Assembly: GCA_005879245.1 (NCBI GenBank)
Contig: VBLA01000071.1
Span: forward strand, 1-10,293
From: Deltaproteobacteria bacterium
GTDB taxonomy: Bacteria > Desulfobacterota > Binatia > DP-6
Direction of reading: 5' to 3'
Length of the DNA stretch: 10,293 bases
Below, piece by piece: positions 1 through 6,245 of the stretch. A program made the translations under genes and the position numbers. Within the stretch, counting starts at the first letter, position 1. Every line of letters starts with the position of its first letter. A model generated the notes under the pieces. That model was given only the letters and a program-made list of their open reading frames with translations. It did not search any database and was not told the origin of the DNA.

Positions 1-619
1 TCCGCTCGATCCCCTCGATCGCGCGCACCGTCCGCGGCGCATCGAGCTTGCCGCTGCGAAGCAAGCTCGACCACATGCGGATGGCACCGAGCGGCGAGCG
101 GAGCTCGTGCGAGAGGGTCGCCAGGAACTGGTCCTTGAGCCGGTTGGCCTCGCGCAGCTGCCGGGTGCGCTCCTCCACGATGCTCTCGAGCTCGCGGGCG
201 TGCCGCGCGAGCATCTCTTGCTCCTCGTGGAGGTGGCGGCGGTACTCGCGCGCCTCAATAGCGCGTCGCAGCGAGGCGACGAAGTACTCGCGCTCGATTG
301 GTTTCTGGATGAAGTCGTAGGCCCCGCCACGCAGGGCCAGCACGGCGAGGTCGTCGTGACCGTGCCCGGTGATGAGCACCGTCGGCGTCTCCGGGCGAAG
401 CGCTCGGATCTCGGTGAGCAGGGCGAGCCCGTCCATCCCCGGCATCTTGATGTCGGCAACGATGGTGTCGTAGTCCGTGGCGTTGATCTGACGGAGGGCG
501 CTCGGCGCCGAATCGCAGGTGTCGCCGGCGACTCCCTCCATCCGCAGCCGGAGAGCCTCGGGAAGCGCCTTCAGCAAGACGACGTCGTCGTCCACGATCA
601 GGACACGCGGCACGCTCAC
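1..619 (-). CDS. Response regulator receiver fused to histidine kinase (C-terminus beyond window)
   Basis: The 206 visible residues begin with a CheY-like receiver domain (about 1-122). It shows the acidic pocket D10-D12, the phospho-acceptor D56 in VADIKMPGMDG, the switch T84 in LITGHG and K106 in QKP. A coiled coil (about 125-160, ending in EERTRQLREANRLKDQF) leads into a HisKA dimerisation domain with the H-box FLATLSHELRSPLG, phospho-acceptor H171. The catalytic ATPase domain must lie to the left of base 1. The protein is therefore a receiver-first hybrid kinase that can accept a phosphoryl group, presumably from the kinase encoded just upstream, and pass the signal on. It has no membrane segment in the visible part, so it is probably cytoplasmic. 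The start is GTG at 619, overlapping the TGA of the preceding kinase in a GTGA arrangement, which implies translational coupling. Domain identity is very safe; the partner is inferred from operon order. Confidence 0.93.
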   Translation of the reverse strand, partial: MSVPRVLIVDDDVVLLKALPEALRLRMEGVAGDTCDSAPSALRQINATDYDTIVADIKMPGMDGLALLTEIRALRPETPTVLITGHGHDDLAVLALRGGAYDFIQKPIEREYFVASLRRAIEAREYRRHLHEEQEMLARHARELESIVEERTRQLREANRLKDQFLATLSHELRSPLGAIRMWSSLLRSGKLDAPRTVRAIEGIER

Positions 620-1785
620 CCCGCAGGATGCTCGGACGGCTCCGCCGTCGCGAGGGGCAGCTCGAGGACGAAGGTGGCCCCCTCGGTGTCCCCATTGCTC
701 GCCACCGCGATCGAACCCCCGTGCTCCTTGATGATGCCGTAGGTGATCGACAGCCCCAGCCCGGTGCCCGCGCCCACCTCCTTGGTGGTGAAGAACGGAT
801 CGAAGATGCGCCGCTCGAGGTCCGGCGGGATGCCGGGTCCGGTATCGCGGAATACGAGCCGGACTGTGGAATCCGCCACGGCAGACCCGACGTGGATCAG
901 CTTCCGCGGCGACTGTGCGAGCGCGTCGCGGGCATTGGTCAGGAGGTTGATGAAGACCTGCTCGAGCTGGATGGCGTTGCCGACCACAACCGGATTCTCC
1001 CGGCAGAGCTCCAGGCGCACCTCGATTTGACGGAGGCGAAGCTGCTCCCGGATGAGCGACACGGCTCGGCCCACCACCTCGTTGATCCGCACCGTCTCAC
1101 GGCTGACCGGCGCGACCCGCCCGAATGTGCGCAGATGCGAGATGATCTGCGTGGCCTTGCGAACCTGCTCCATGGCGTTGCGCAGCTCGTCGAGAAGGCA
1201 CTCCCTGTCCGCGGCGCCGAACTGCAGATGATCGATCGCGTTCCCGACGAACAGCCCGATGTTGTTGAGCGGGTTGTTCAGCTCGTGCGCGATCCCCGTA
1301 GTCAACTCGCCCAACGTGGCCAGCTTGCCGGCCTGGATGAGCTGCTCCTGCTTGTCGCGGAGCTCCTGCTCGCGACGCTGGACTTCCTGGGTCGTCTCCC
1401 GCACGTCCCCCATGATGTGGATCATGGCCTTCCGCCCGTTCTCGAGCCGCAGGTTGGAGCGGTGAGCGTCCTTGAGGATGTGCATCAGCGCCCGCCGCGA
1501 GTTGTGCAGCCGCTCGGTCTGCCCGGCCAACCCGCGGCGATCGTGCTCGTAGTCGACGAAGATGTGCAGCATGGCCTTGCGCTGGCGGCTGAGACGTTGG
1601 TTGAGCGCATCAATGTCCTGCAGCACGTGAAGCAGGGCTCGGCGGCGCTCCTCACCCTTCCGGACGCCCGCCTCGAGCCGCCTCGCCTCCTCGAGGAGGC
1701 GGGCCTTCGCGGCTGCGACCCCGCCGACGCCCATCTCCACTCGCGGCGCGGGATCGTCGGCGGCGAAGGGCTCGGGGAGGGTCAC
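616..1785 (-). CDS. Soluble sensor-less histidine kinase with heptad-phased coiled-coil repeats
   Basis: This 389-residue protein starts with a long coiled coil (about 25-150) and no recognisable sensor domain or membrane segment. HisKA follows, with the H-box GIAHELNNPLNNIG (H167), then an HATPase_c domain: N-box INLLTNARDAL (about 279-289), G1 DTGPGIP (314-320), F-box FDPFFTTKE and G2 GTGLGLSI. All key kinase boxes are intact, so it should autophosphorylate. The coiled coil holds four copies of a motif close to R-[RK]-A-[LM]-x-H-[IV]-x-x-D, with histidines at 53, 74, 102 and 123. The start is GTG at 1785, overlapping the TGA (1782-1784) that would end the read-through form of the upstream PAS gene. 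Its own TGA overlaps the GTG of the downstream hybrid regulator. The likely role is phosphodonor to that receiver, with input coming from the separate PAS protein; this is inference from gene order. Confidence 0.94.
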   Translation of the reverse strand: MTLPEPFAADDPAPRVEMGVGGVAAAKARLLEEARRLEAGVRKGEERRRALLHVLQDIDALNQRLSRQRKAMLHIFVDYEHDRRGLAGQTERLHNSRRALMHILKDAHRSNLRLENGRKAMIHIMGDVRETTQEVQRREQELRDKQEQLIQAGKLATLGELTTGIAHELNNPLNNIGLFVGNAIDHLQFGAADRECLLDELRNAMEQVRKATQIISHLRTFGRVAPVSRETVRINEVVGRAVSLIREQLRLRQIEVRLELCRENPVVVGNAIQLEQVFINLLTNARDALAQSPRKLIHVGSAVADSTVRLVFRDTGPGIPPDLERRIFDPFFTTKEVGAGTGLGLSITYGIIKEHGGSIAVASNGDTEGATFVLELPLATAEPSEHPAG

Positions 1786-1883
1786 GGCTGCCCCCCGGCC
1801 TTCATTCTCTCCAGCTGCTCGCGCAGCGTTTCGACCTCCTTCTCCAGGGCGATCATCTTGAGCTCGCGTCCAACAACCACCTA
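1782..1883 (-). other. In-frame continuation of the PAS gene past an amber codon (32 codons)
   Basis: After TAG (1881-1883) the same frame continues for 32 codons, reading VVVGRELKMIALEKEVETLR and on to GGQP, and ends at TGA 1782-1784. The piece is a coiled coil of the type commonly found after PAS domains in kinases (LEKF..xxVGRELxMIxLExEI). The amber codon therefore splits a conserved tail. The read-through stop overlaps the GTG of the kinase gene as GTGA, exactly like the next junction in the operon, which supports 1782 as the ancestral gene end. A one-base change from GAG, AAG or CAG would give this TAG. Restart at the GTG directly after the TAG is possible but unproven. Confidence 0.85.
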
Positions 1884-2795
1884 CTCGAACTTCTCCAGGT
1901 CGAGAATCTTCTCCTGCAGCTCGGTCTGCGACGCGCGGAGATCGCGCACGACGCGCTCGTAGGCTCGCATGTCGCGCAGGATCCCGATCGCGCCGATCAC
2001 CCGTCCATACGGGTCCCGCAGCGCCGATGCGTTGAGGGTCGTCGGGATGACCTCGCCGGAGGCCGAACGGGGGTGGAGCACCGCGTTGCGCGTTTCGCCG
2101 CGCTCCACCACCTCGTCCAGAGCGGCCATGAACTCCCGGGTCTCCTCCGGGCTGATGAAGCGCGAGAGCGACTGCTCGAGGAGCTCATCCGGACGGAAGC
2201 CGAGGAACTCCGACACCGCGTCGTTGGCCTGCAGGATCTTGCCCTCCAGGTCAGACACGAACACGGGGTCGGGCGCGTTCTTGATCAGGTTCTCCGCATA
2301 CGCGCGCGCCTTGTCGAGCTCGCGCATGTCGCGCAGGATGCCGATCGCGCCGATCACCCCGCCGTCGGGACCGCGCAGGGCGGAGGCGTTCAGGGTCGTC
2401 GGAATGACCTCGCCGCGGGCGCTCCGCGGGTTGAGCCGTGCGTTGCGGGTGACGCCGCGCTCCACCACCTCGCGCAGCGCCGCAGTGAATTCGCGCTTCT
2501 CCTCCGGGCTGATCAAGCGCGAGAGCGACTGCTCGAGGAGCTCGTCCGGACGGAAGCCGAGGAGCTCCGACACCGCGTCGTTGGCCTGGAGGATACGCCC
2601 ATCGAGGTCAGAGACGAACACGGGATCGGGGGCATTGGCGATAATGGTGTTCGCGTCGAGCGAGCGGCGCGACTTGGCCTGGCTCCCGGTCACCCGCTCG
2701 CGCCCAACTATAGGCTCGGTGCGCGTGGCTGCCTCGCCGTCGCCACGGCTGACACTCGAGACACCTGACACGCGCCGCGACGCCATCGGCGACAA
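1881..2795 (-). CDS. Tandem PAS-domain protein, ended early by an in-frame TAG
   Basis: The 304 residues comprise a low-complexity basic N-terminus (about 1-45), two nearly identical PAS domains and a coiled-coil start (about 278-304). The PAS domains share the core NAPDPVFVSDL, beginning at residue 54 and again at residue 173, a period of exactly 119 residues. Each PAS runs into the typical IGAIGILRDMR end of a PAS-PAC unit. There is no kinase domain, so the protein is presumably a cytoplasmic sensor feeding the kinase encoded next. The reading frame stops at TAG 1881-1883, in the middle of a coiled coil that continues unmistakably beyond it (see the next entry). The start is either TTG at 2795, which has AGGAGA four to five bases upstream, or ATG at 2786, which is further from that site. 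I favour the TTG. The ligand or cofactor is not evident; no flavin-binding NCRF-type Cys motif is seen. Confidence 0.88.
   Translation of the reverse strand: MSPMASRRVSGVSSVSRGDGEAATRTEPIVGRERVTGSQAKSRRSLDANTIIANAPDPVFVSDLDGRILQANDAVSELLGFRPDELLEQSLSRLISPEEKREFTAALREVVERGVTRNARLNPRSARGEVIPTTLNASALRGPDGGVIGAIGILRDMRELDKARAYAENLIKNAPDPVFVSDLEGKILQANDAVSEFLGFRPDELLEQSLSRFISPEETREFMAALDEVVERGETRNAVLHPRSASGEVIPTTLNASALRDPYGRVIGAIGILRDMRAYERVVRDLRASQTELQEKILDLEKFE
1966..2280. repeat. PAS-coding tandem repeat, copy A
   Basis: This copy encodes the second PAS domain and matches 2323-2637 at a constant offset of 357 bp (119 codons). Long stretches are identical or differ at one base, for example around the codons for DELLEQSLSR. 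Identity at the DNA level, not just the protein level, points to a fairly recent in-frame duplication or to ongoing conversion. Confidence 0.9.
2323..2637. repeat. PAS-coding tandem repeat, copy B
   Basis: This copy encodes the first PAS domain and is the partner of 1966-2280. The copies differ mainly in the linker codons near the domain ends and in the segment encoding RSARGEV versus RSASGEV. Confidence 0.9.
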
Positions 2796-3073
2796 TGCTC
2801 TCCTCGAAAATGGGAACGGAGTCTCGTATATGACTACGGTATCGTTTTTGGCACTCCCTTGCCGCGATGAGGCAATCTCCCCACATTCGGGGAGCCACCC
2901 AGGAGGGGGGCGGAGCCGCCACGCACCAGCGACACCTCTACGCGTTCTCTGCGGATTCTCCGGGCGAACTCCCGCGGCGGGCGGCCTCGCCGAGATCGTC
3001 GAGGCTGACGATGTCGCATCGCTTCAGCATGCCGAGCCGCTTCCGACCCGACGGTCGCGGGCCCCGGCGGTCG
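2796..3073. other. Intergenic leader of the signalling operon
   Basis: This 278-bp gap separates the desaturase stop from the PAS gene start, both on the minus strand. The part next to the PAS gene (about 2810-2850) is AT-richer than its surroundings and could hold the operon promoter (a CATATA-like element on the minus strand near 2827-2833), but no convincing -35/-10 pair can be fixed. A small inverted repeat TTGCC-N7-GGCAA lies at 2859-2875. No gene with a ribosome binding site and homology-like sequence is visible. Confidence 0.4.
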
Positions 3074-3988
3074 TCACTCGGCCGCGGCCGCGCCGACGGC
3101 TACCCCTCCCGGCACCTCGCTCCGCGCGAACTTCCGCAACGCCGCACGATAGCGGCGCAGCTGCCCATGCGCCTTCCTCGTCTCCGCGCTCTCCGAGGCG
3201 CAGCCATCCAGCCCCCAGTAGGACCACAGCGGTTGCACCACCTCGTCGAGATAGTCCGACAGCCGAAAGACACCCCGCGTCGCCAGGTAGGCGCGGCGCT
3301 CCTCGAAATCGTGCAAGACGGACGCCGACCACGGCATCTCGAAGCTCAGCATGACCGCGGCGACCGCGCTGAGGTGGTCCGGGTCCTTCTCGAGATGGGC
3401 CTTCACGACGTCGCGATAGAAGGCCATGTGCAGGGTCTCGTCCTTGGCGATCCGCCGCAGCGCCGCCCCGAGCGATGGATGCTCGTCGTCGCAGGCGCGG
3501 GCCACGCACAGGTAGAAGGTGCGGGTCGCTGCTTCCTGCATCGTCGTGTAGATCACGCCCTCGAACGGACCGGCCAGCTCGTGGTGCCATCCCGCCGCGA
3601 TCATGCCCTTGCGCGAGCGTGCCCGGGTGGACGGATCTCCACTGCCCGTCAGCAGGAGGTAGCTCTCGAGGAGCGTCGCATGCTGATCTTCCTCGGACGT
3701 CCAGAGCCGTACGAACTCCCGGATCGGGCTCGGGCACGCCGCCAGGCCGTGGGAGAGGCCCGCGGTGTACCACGGCAGATTCACCTCGGTCAGCAACGCA
3801 GTCTCGACGGCCACGTACGCCGTCGGTGACAGCGGACGCTGCTCGGTCGCGACCGGCAGGTACTGCTGGTACGACCATTCGGTCCTCGCCACGGCCTCCT
3901 TGTGACGGTCGAGCAGCGCGGCGAAGTGTGACTCGAGGGATGGGTCGAGGCCGATGCGGGCTTCGTCGTCGGATCCGCGTGTCATCAT
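3074..3988 (-). CDS. Soluble acyl-ACP desaturase (fatty acid desaturase type 2)
   Basis: This 304-residue diiron protein belongs to the soluble acyl-[acyl-carrier-protein] desaturase family, which introduces a double bond into ACP-bound fatty acyl chains using O2 and reduced ferredoxin. The six iron ligands align by eye with those of the castor stearoyl-ACP desaturase: E68 in LLTEVNLPWY, E100 and H103 in WTSEEDQH, E152 in IYTTMQEAAT, and E184 and H187 in IAKDETLHMAFY. The helix motif MPW after the last ligand also matches. It has no signal peptide or membrane segment and is cytoplasmic. It is shorter than plant enzymes (about 360 residues) and close to bacterial ones. Two adjacent ATGs (3988 and 3985) follow GAGGAG; the second has the better spacing. 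The C-terminus ends in an Ala/Val/Gly-rich tail. It lies in the same direction as the R2-like gene upstream, but with a 282-bp gap. The regiospecificity cannot be read from sequence. Confidence 0.9.
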   Translation of the reverse strand: MMTRGSDDEARIGLDPSLESHFAALLDRHKEAVARTEWSYQQYLPVATEQRPLSPTAYVAVETALLTEVNLPWYTAGLSHGLAACPSPIREFVRLWTSEEDQHATLLESYLLLTGSGDPSTRARSRKGMIAAGWHHELAGPFEGVIYTTMQEAATRTFYLCVARACDDEHPSLGAALRRIAKDETLHMAFYRDVVKAHLEKDPDHLSAVAAVMLSFEMPWSASVLHDFEERRAYLATRGVFRLSDYLDEVVQPLWSYWGLDGCASESAETRKAHGQLRRYRAALRKFARSEVPGGVAVGAAAAE

Positions 3989-4270
3989 CCACTCCTCGCC
4001 GGCCGATCCTCGGCTTCGCGCGGCGTCGTCTAGCCGGACATTGCCCAGATGAGCGGGCCGAACCTGCTTTGTGGTACTCGACCCACTTCCCGTCGTCGAT
4101 GGCCGTCGTACCCGACGGGTGGTGCCGTCTCCTCCTACGGGCGTGATATGTTTAGCACTCCGACCACCAGGTGTGCCACGAGGCCAGAGGGTCGCGTCGA
4201 AGCCGCCCGGAGCGAGGCGGCCCCGTGCGCGAGCCCCCTACGTCCCCGAGCTTCGGCAGCCCGGCAACCG
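3989..4270. other. Intergenic region upstream of the desaturase
   Basis: This 282-bp gap lies between the two diiron genes. The minus strand has a short AT-richer segment near 4140-4160 (CTAAACATATCA) followed by an AGGAGGAG run at about 4130-4137. No ATG, GTG or TTG follows that run at usable distance, so it is not a gene start. It could be part of a promoter/leader for the desaturase. An 11-bp odd palindrome ACCCG-A-CGGGT lies at 4110-4120. No terminator-like hairpin with a T-run is visible. Confidence 0.35.
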
Positions 4271-5266
4271 CTAGTCGTGCGACGCCGTCTCGGCGGAGCC
4301 GCGTAGGGCGCCACGGATCAGCGGCTGGCTCGACAGGTGGAGGGCTTCGAGAATCTCGGGCTCCAGCAGCCCTGCGCGGCGCGCGCTTTTCAGGAGGTGA
4401 GGGACCTTCACGCCGGAGGCGGCTTCGGCGAGCTCTGCGGCGTTGATCTCGTGCTGCTCGCGTAGCAGCTGGGGCGCCAGCACCTCCGCATCGGCCACGC
4501 CGGCATCGTGCAGCCGCCGGACGAGGCGGGCGAGCATGATCGGGCCGGGGCGATCCATGAGCGAGCCGAGGATCTGGCCCATCCACTGGCGCGCGAACGC
4601 GATCCGACGATCGGCTGGCTGCCTGCGCATCCACTCCGCGATGTACAGGACCCCGAAGCCCATGTGCCGGCTCTCGTCGCGCGTGATGAGCTCGAGGATC
4701 CTGCGCAGCAGCGGATGCGTCGCGTCCTGACGGAGGCCCTCGAAGATGCTCATCGCGAAGCTCTCGAGGAAGAACTGCTCGGTGGCGATCAGCTCGAGCG
4801 GATCGTTCATCGAGAGCAAGGCGTCGAACATCATCTCGGTCCCGGAGTCGATGTCCTCGACCTCCTCGTCCATCGCGTCGATGAAGCGGCAGTACGCGAG
4901 ATGGTGCCGGGCTTCGTCCATCGCCTGCGCCGCCGCGTGGTTGCGGTAGTCTTCCTCGCGGAGCGTCAAGACCAGCTTGGCGCAGACGTTCTGCGCCACG
5001 CTCTCCCCGACCTGCAGGATATTGAGCATGCGACCGACCGCGCGCCGGGTCGCGTGGATCTTCACCGGCTCGGGCAGCGCTTGGAACGTCGGCGTCTTCC
5101 CGTACGCGGCCCACCCATGGGCGACGAGCGAGTCGTCGGGATCGACCGGGAGTCTCCAGTCGACATCGTTCTCGAAGTCCCAGTCGGCCGAATGAGCCTT
5201 GGCAAAGAGGGAGTTGATGCCGGGATGACCGGTATTGTGCAGCTTCAGCAGTTCACGCGTTCTCAT
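4271..5266 (-). CDS. Ferritin-fold diiron oxidase/oxygenase, R2-like
   Basis: This 331-residue helical protein has a carboxylate-bridged dimetal signature. A first-helix Glu (E88 in QVGESVAQN) is followed by E118 and H121 in AMDEARHHLAY, a third-helix Glu (E163 or E168 in ATEQFFLESFAMS), and E198 and H201 in ITRDESRHMGFG. The RDExRHxxFG pattern and the 35-residue spacing from E163 to E198 resemble ribonucleotide reductase R2-like ligand-binding oxidases and AurF-type N-oxygenases. The extra AurF-type His four residues before the last ExxH is missing (Ile is there). No signal peptide or membrane helix is present. The start is ATG at 5266 with a modest GGAAAGGG four bases away. It is followed downstream by the acyl-ACP desaturase, which suggests but does not prove a lipid-related or shared redox role. 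The 190 bp upstream (5267-5456) show no gene. The substrate is unknown. Confidence 0.78.
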   Translation of the reverse strand: MRTRELLKLHNTGHPGINSLFAKAHSADWDFENDVDWRLPVDPDDSLVAHGWAAYGKTPTFQALPEPVKIHATRRAVGRMLNILQVGESVAQNVCAKLVLTLREEDYRNHAAAQAMDEARHHLAYCRFIDAMDEEVEDIDSGTEMMFDALLSMNDPLELIATEQFFLESFAMSIFEGLRQDATHPLLRRILELITRDESRHMGFGVLYIAEWMRRQPADRRIAFARQWMGQILGSLMDRPGPIMLARLVRRLHDAGVADAEVLAPQLLREQHEINAAELAEAASGVKVPHLLKSARRAGLLEPEILEALHLSSQPLIRGALRGSAETASHD

Positions 5267-5456
5267 GGGGCCCTTTCCGCTCGCACAGTAGCGCCGTCAC
5301 CGGGCTATCGGAAGAGTGCCCCCTGCCCCGACGCGATGTGATCGCGCGACGAGCCTGCCTAGCCGTGGCTCCGCGATGATACCGGCGCGCCCCGTCACCG
5401 GCTCCCGCCAGCGCGCACGCCGCGCCGGCGCTCCTTCGCCGCGGCCTCGCGCTGAG

Positions 5457-5816
5457 TCACGCGAGGTCCAGGAATTCCGCGAGGGCGCCGCGCACTTCCT
5501 GCTGGAGAGCCTCGGGGAGAATCCCCAGGTCTTCTCGAAACAGCTCGTTGTCCCAAGCGCGTATCTGGTCAACCAGGACGTCGCTGTCCGTGACGAGCCG
5601 ACAGACACCTGCGGGCAACCTCACGCGCAGCGGGAACGCGTCGCCCCGCACGAGCTTCGTCGTGATAGGTAGGACGACCGTGCTCTGAAGACCTGCTTGG
5701 CCGATCTCGACCGGCTGGATGGTCAGGCACGGTCTCTGCTTCCCGGGCTTGGTACCAACCCGGCGCTCGAGGTCGACAACGTAGACGTGCCAGCGCTGCG
5801 GGACGCCGACTGTCAC
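5457..5816 (-). CDS. MazF/PemK-family toxin (mRNA endoribonuclease)
   Basis: The 119 residues follow the PemK/MazF fold. The N-terminal strand HVYVVDLERR is followed by the GTKPGKQRPCLTIQ loop (K26 and R28-P29, with R28 in the position of the catalytic Arg), then VVLPITTK with T52/T53 as the catalytic Thr candidates. Next come LPAGV, VLVDQIRAWD (the family hallmark after the central sheet) and a C-terminal helix (about 100-117). Such toxins cleave mRNA at short sequences and are held inactive by the cognate antitoxin. The GTG start at 5816 lies four bases after the antitoxin stop, with no strong ribosome binding site, so translation is probably coupled. Length is normal for the family and the key residues are present, so the toxin looks intact. 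Confidence 0.88.
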   Translation of the reverse strand: MTVGVPQRWHVYVVDLERRVGTKPGKQRPCLTIQPVEIGQAGLQSTVVLPITTKLVRGDAFPLRVRLPAGVCRLVTDSDVLVDQIRAWDNELFREDLGILPEALQQEVRGALAEFLDLA

Positions 5817-5820
5817 GATG

Positions 5821-6066
5821 TCAGTCGAGTCGGCGGAGGCGGCTGTGGCGCTGGAAATCTCGCAGGACCCTCCGGCTCTCCGGCGCGACCAGCTTCGCTG
5901 CCTTCCGCCAGCGTACCACGCGTTCCGCTCGCTCCGCGTCCCGTTCGAGCAGGTCGAGAGCCGAGCGGACCACTTGGATCTTCGTGCGCGCTCCGAGGCG
6001 CTTCTTGAGCGTCTCGATCCGATCCGCGTCCGCCTCTTGCAGCATCAGTGGTTTACCCATCGGCAT
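5821..6066 (-). CDS. Antitoxin of the MazF-like toxin, ribbon-helix-helix type
   Basis: This small charged protein (81 residues) directly precedes the toxin gene. Its first half reads as a ribbon-helix-helix DNA-binding unit: strand near PLMLQE, helix ADADRIETLKKRLG, then a second helix KIQVVRSALDLLERDAER. The second half is an Arg-rich tail that would wrap the toxin. This is the usual order of antitoxin then toxin. The start is ATG at 6066 or the in-frame ATG at 6060; GGGAGA sits three bases from the first and nine from the second, so the second may be the true start. The family call rests on pattern and position, since these antitoxins are poorly conserved. It probably represses its own operon through the palindrome just upstream. 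Confidence 0.8.
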   Translation of the reverse strand: MPMGKPLMLQEADADRIETLKKRLGARTKIQVVRSALDLLERDAERAERVVRWRKAAKLVAPESRRVLRDFQRHSRLRRLD

Positions 6067-6077
6067 GCTCTCCCAGA

Positions 6078-6096
6078 TATACTTCCTAGTATACTT
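6078..6096. promoter_or_regulatory. AT-rich palindrome upstream of the toxin-antitoxin pair, likely operator
   Basis: TATACT-TCCT-AGTATA (6078-6093) is a perfect inverted repeat with six-base arms. It overlaps a direct repeat TATACTT-N5-TATACTT (6078-6084 and 6090-6096, 12-bp period). It lies 11 to 30 bases before the antitoxin start, in an otherwise GC-rich sequence. Twelve-base-period half sites suit a cooperative ribbon-helix-helix antitoxin. The TATACT elements could also serve as -10 boxes for either direction, including toward the membrane protease gene on the plus strand. Confidence 0.6.
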
Positions 6097-6245
6097 TGAG
6101 CTTTACCATCGCCCGGGGAGCATCGCAAACCCTCGCTTGCCGGGCCGCGCTGGCCTGTGCCGGTTCTATGCCACGGACGCCCCTCGGCTCCACCCACTAT
6201 CTGCTTGCGGCCCTGCCCTCTAGAGTTACCCGCGAGACGTGCACC

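Noticed and set aside
628..1962. 444-codon open frame on the plus strand across the kinase gene
   Set aside because: It is antisense to an intact kinase with all catalytic boxes. Its protein has biased composition and no recognisable domain.
2849..2862. Sigma54-like TGGCAC...TTGC on the plus strand
   Set aside because: The GG and GC elements are nine, not ten, bases apart, and no plus-strand gene follows.
2909..2920. GGCGG-AG-CCGCC as a terminator for the desaturase gene
   Set aside because: The loop is too small for the full stem, and no T-run follows on the minus strand.
2938..3030. 30-codon minus-strand frame beginning MLKRCDIVSLDDL
   Set aside because: It has no good ribosome binding site and no recognisable family; it could be a relic but cannot be supported.
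4130..4137. Strong AGGAGGAG on the minus strand in the gap before the desaturase
   Set aside because: No start codon follows at a workable distance, and the open frame behind it has no ATG or GTG before the desaturase start.
6096..6245. N-terminal extension of the PrsW-like protein from TTG 6096
   Set aside because: The extra 50 residues do not resemble the family, and the TTG lies in the toxin-antitoxin operator.
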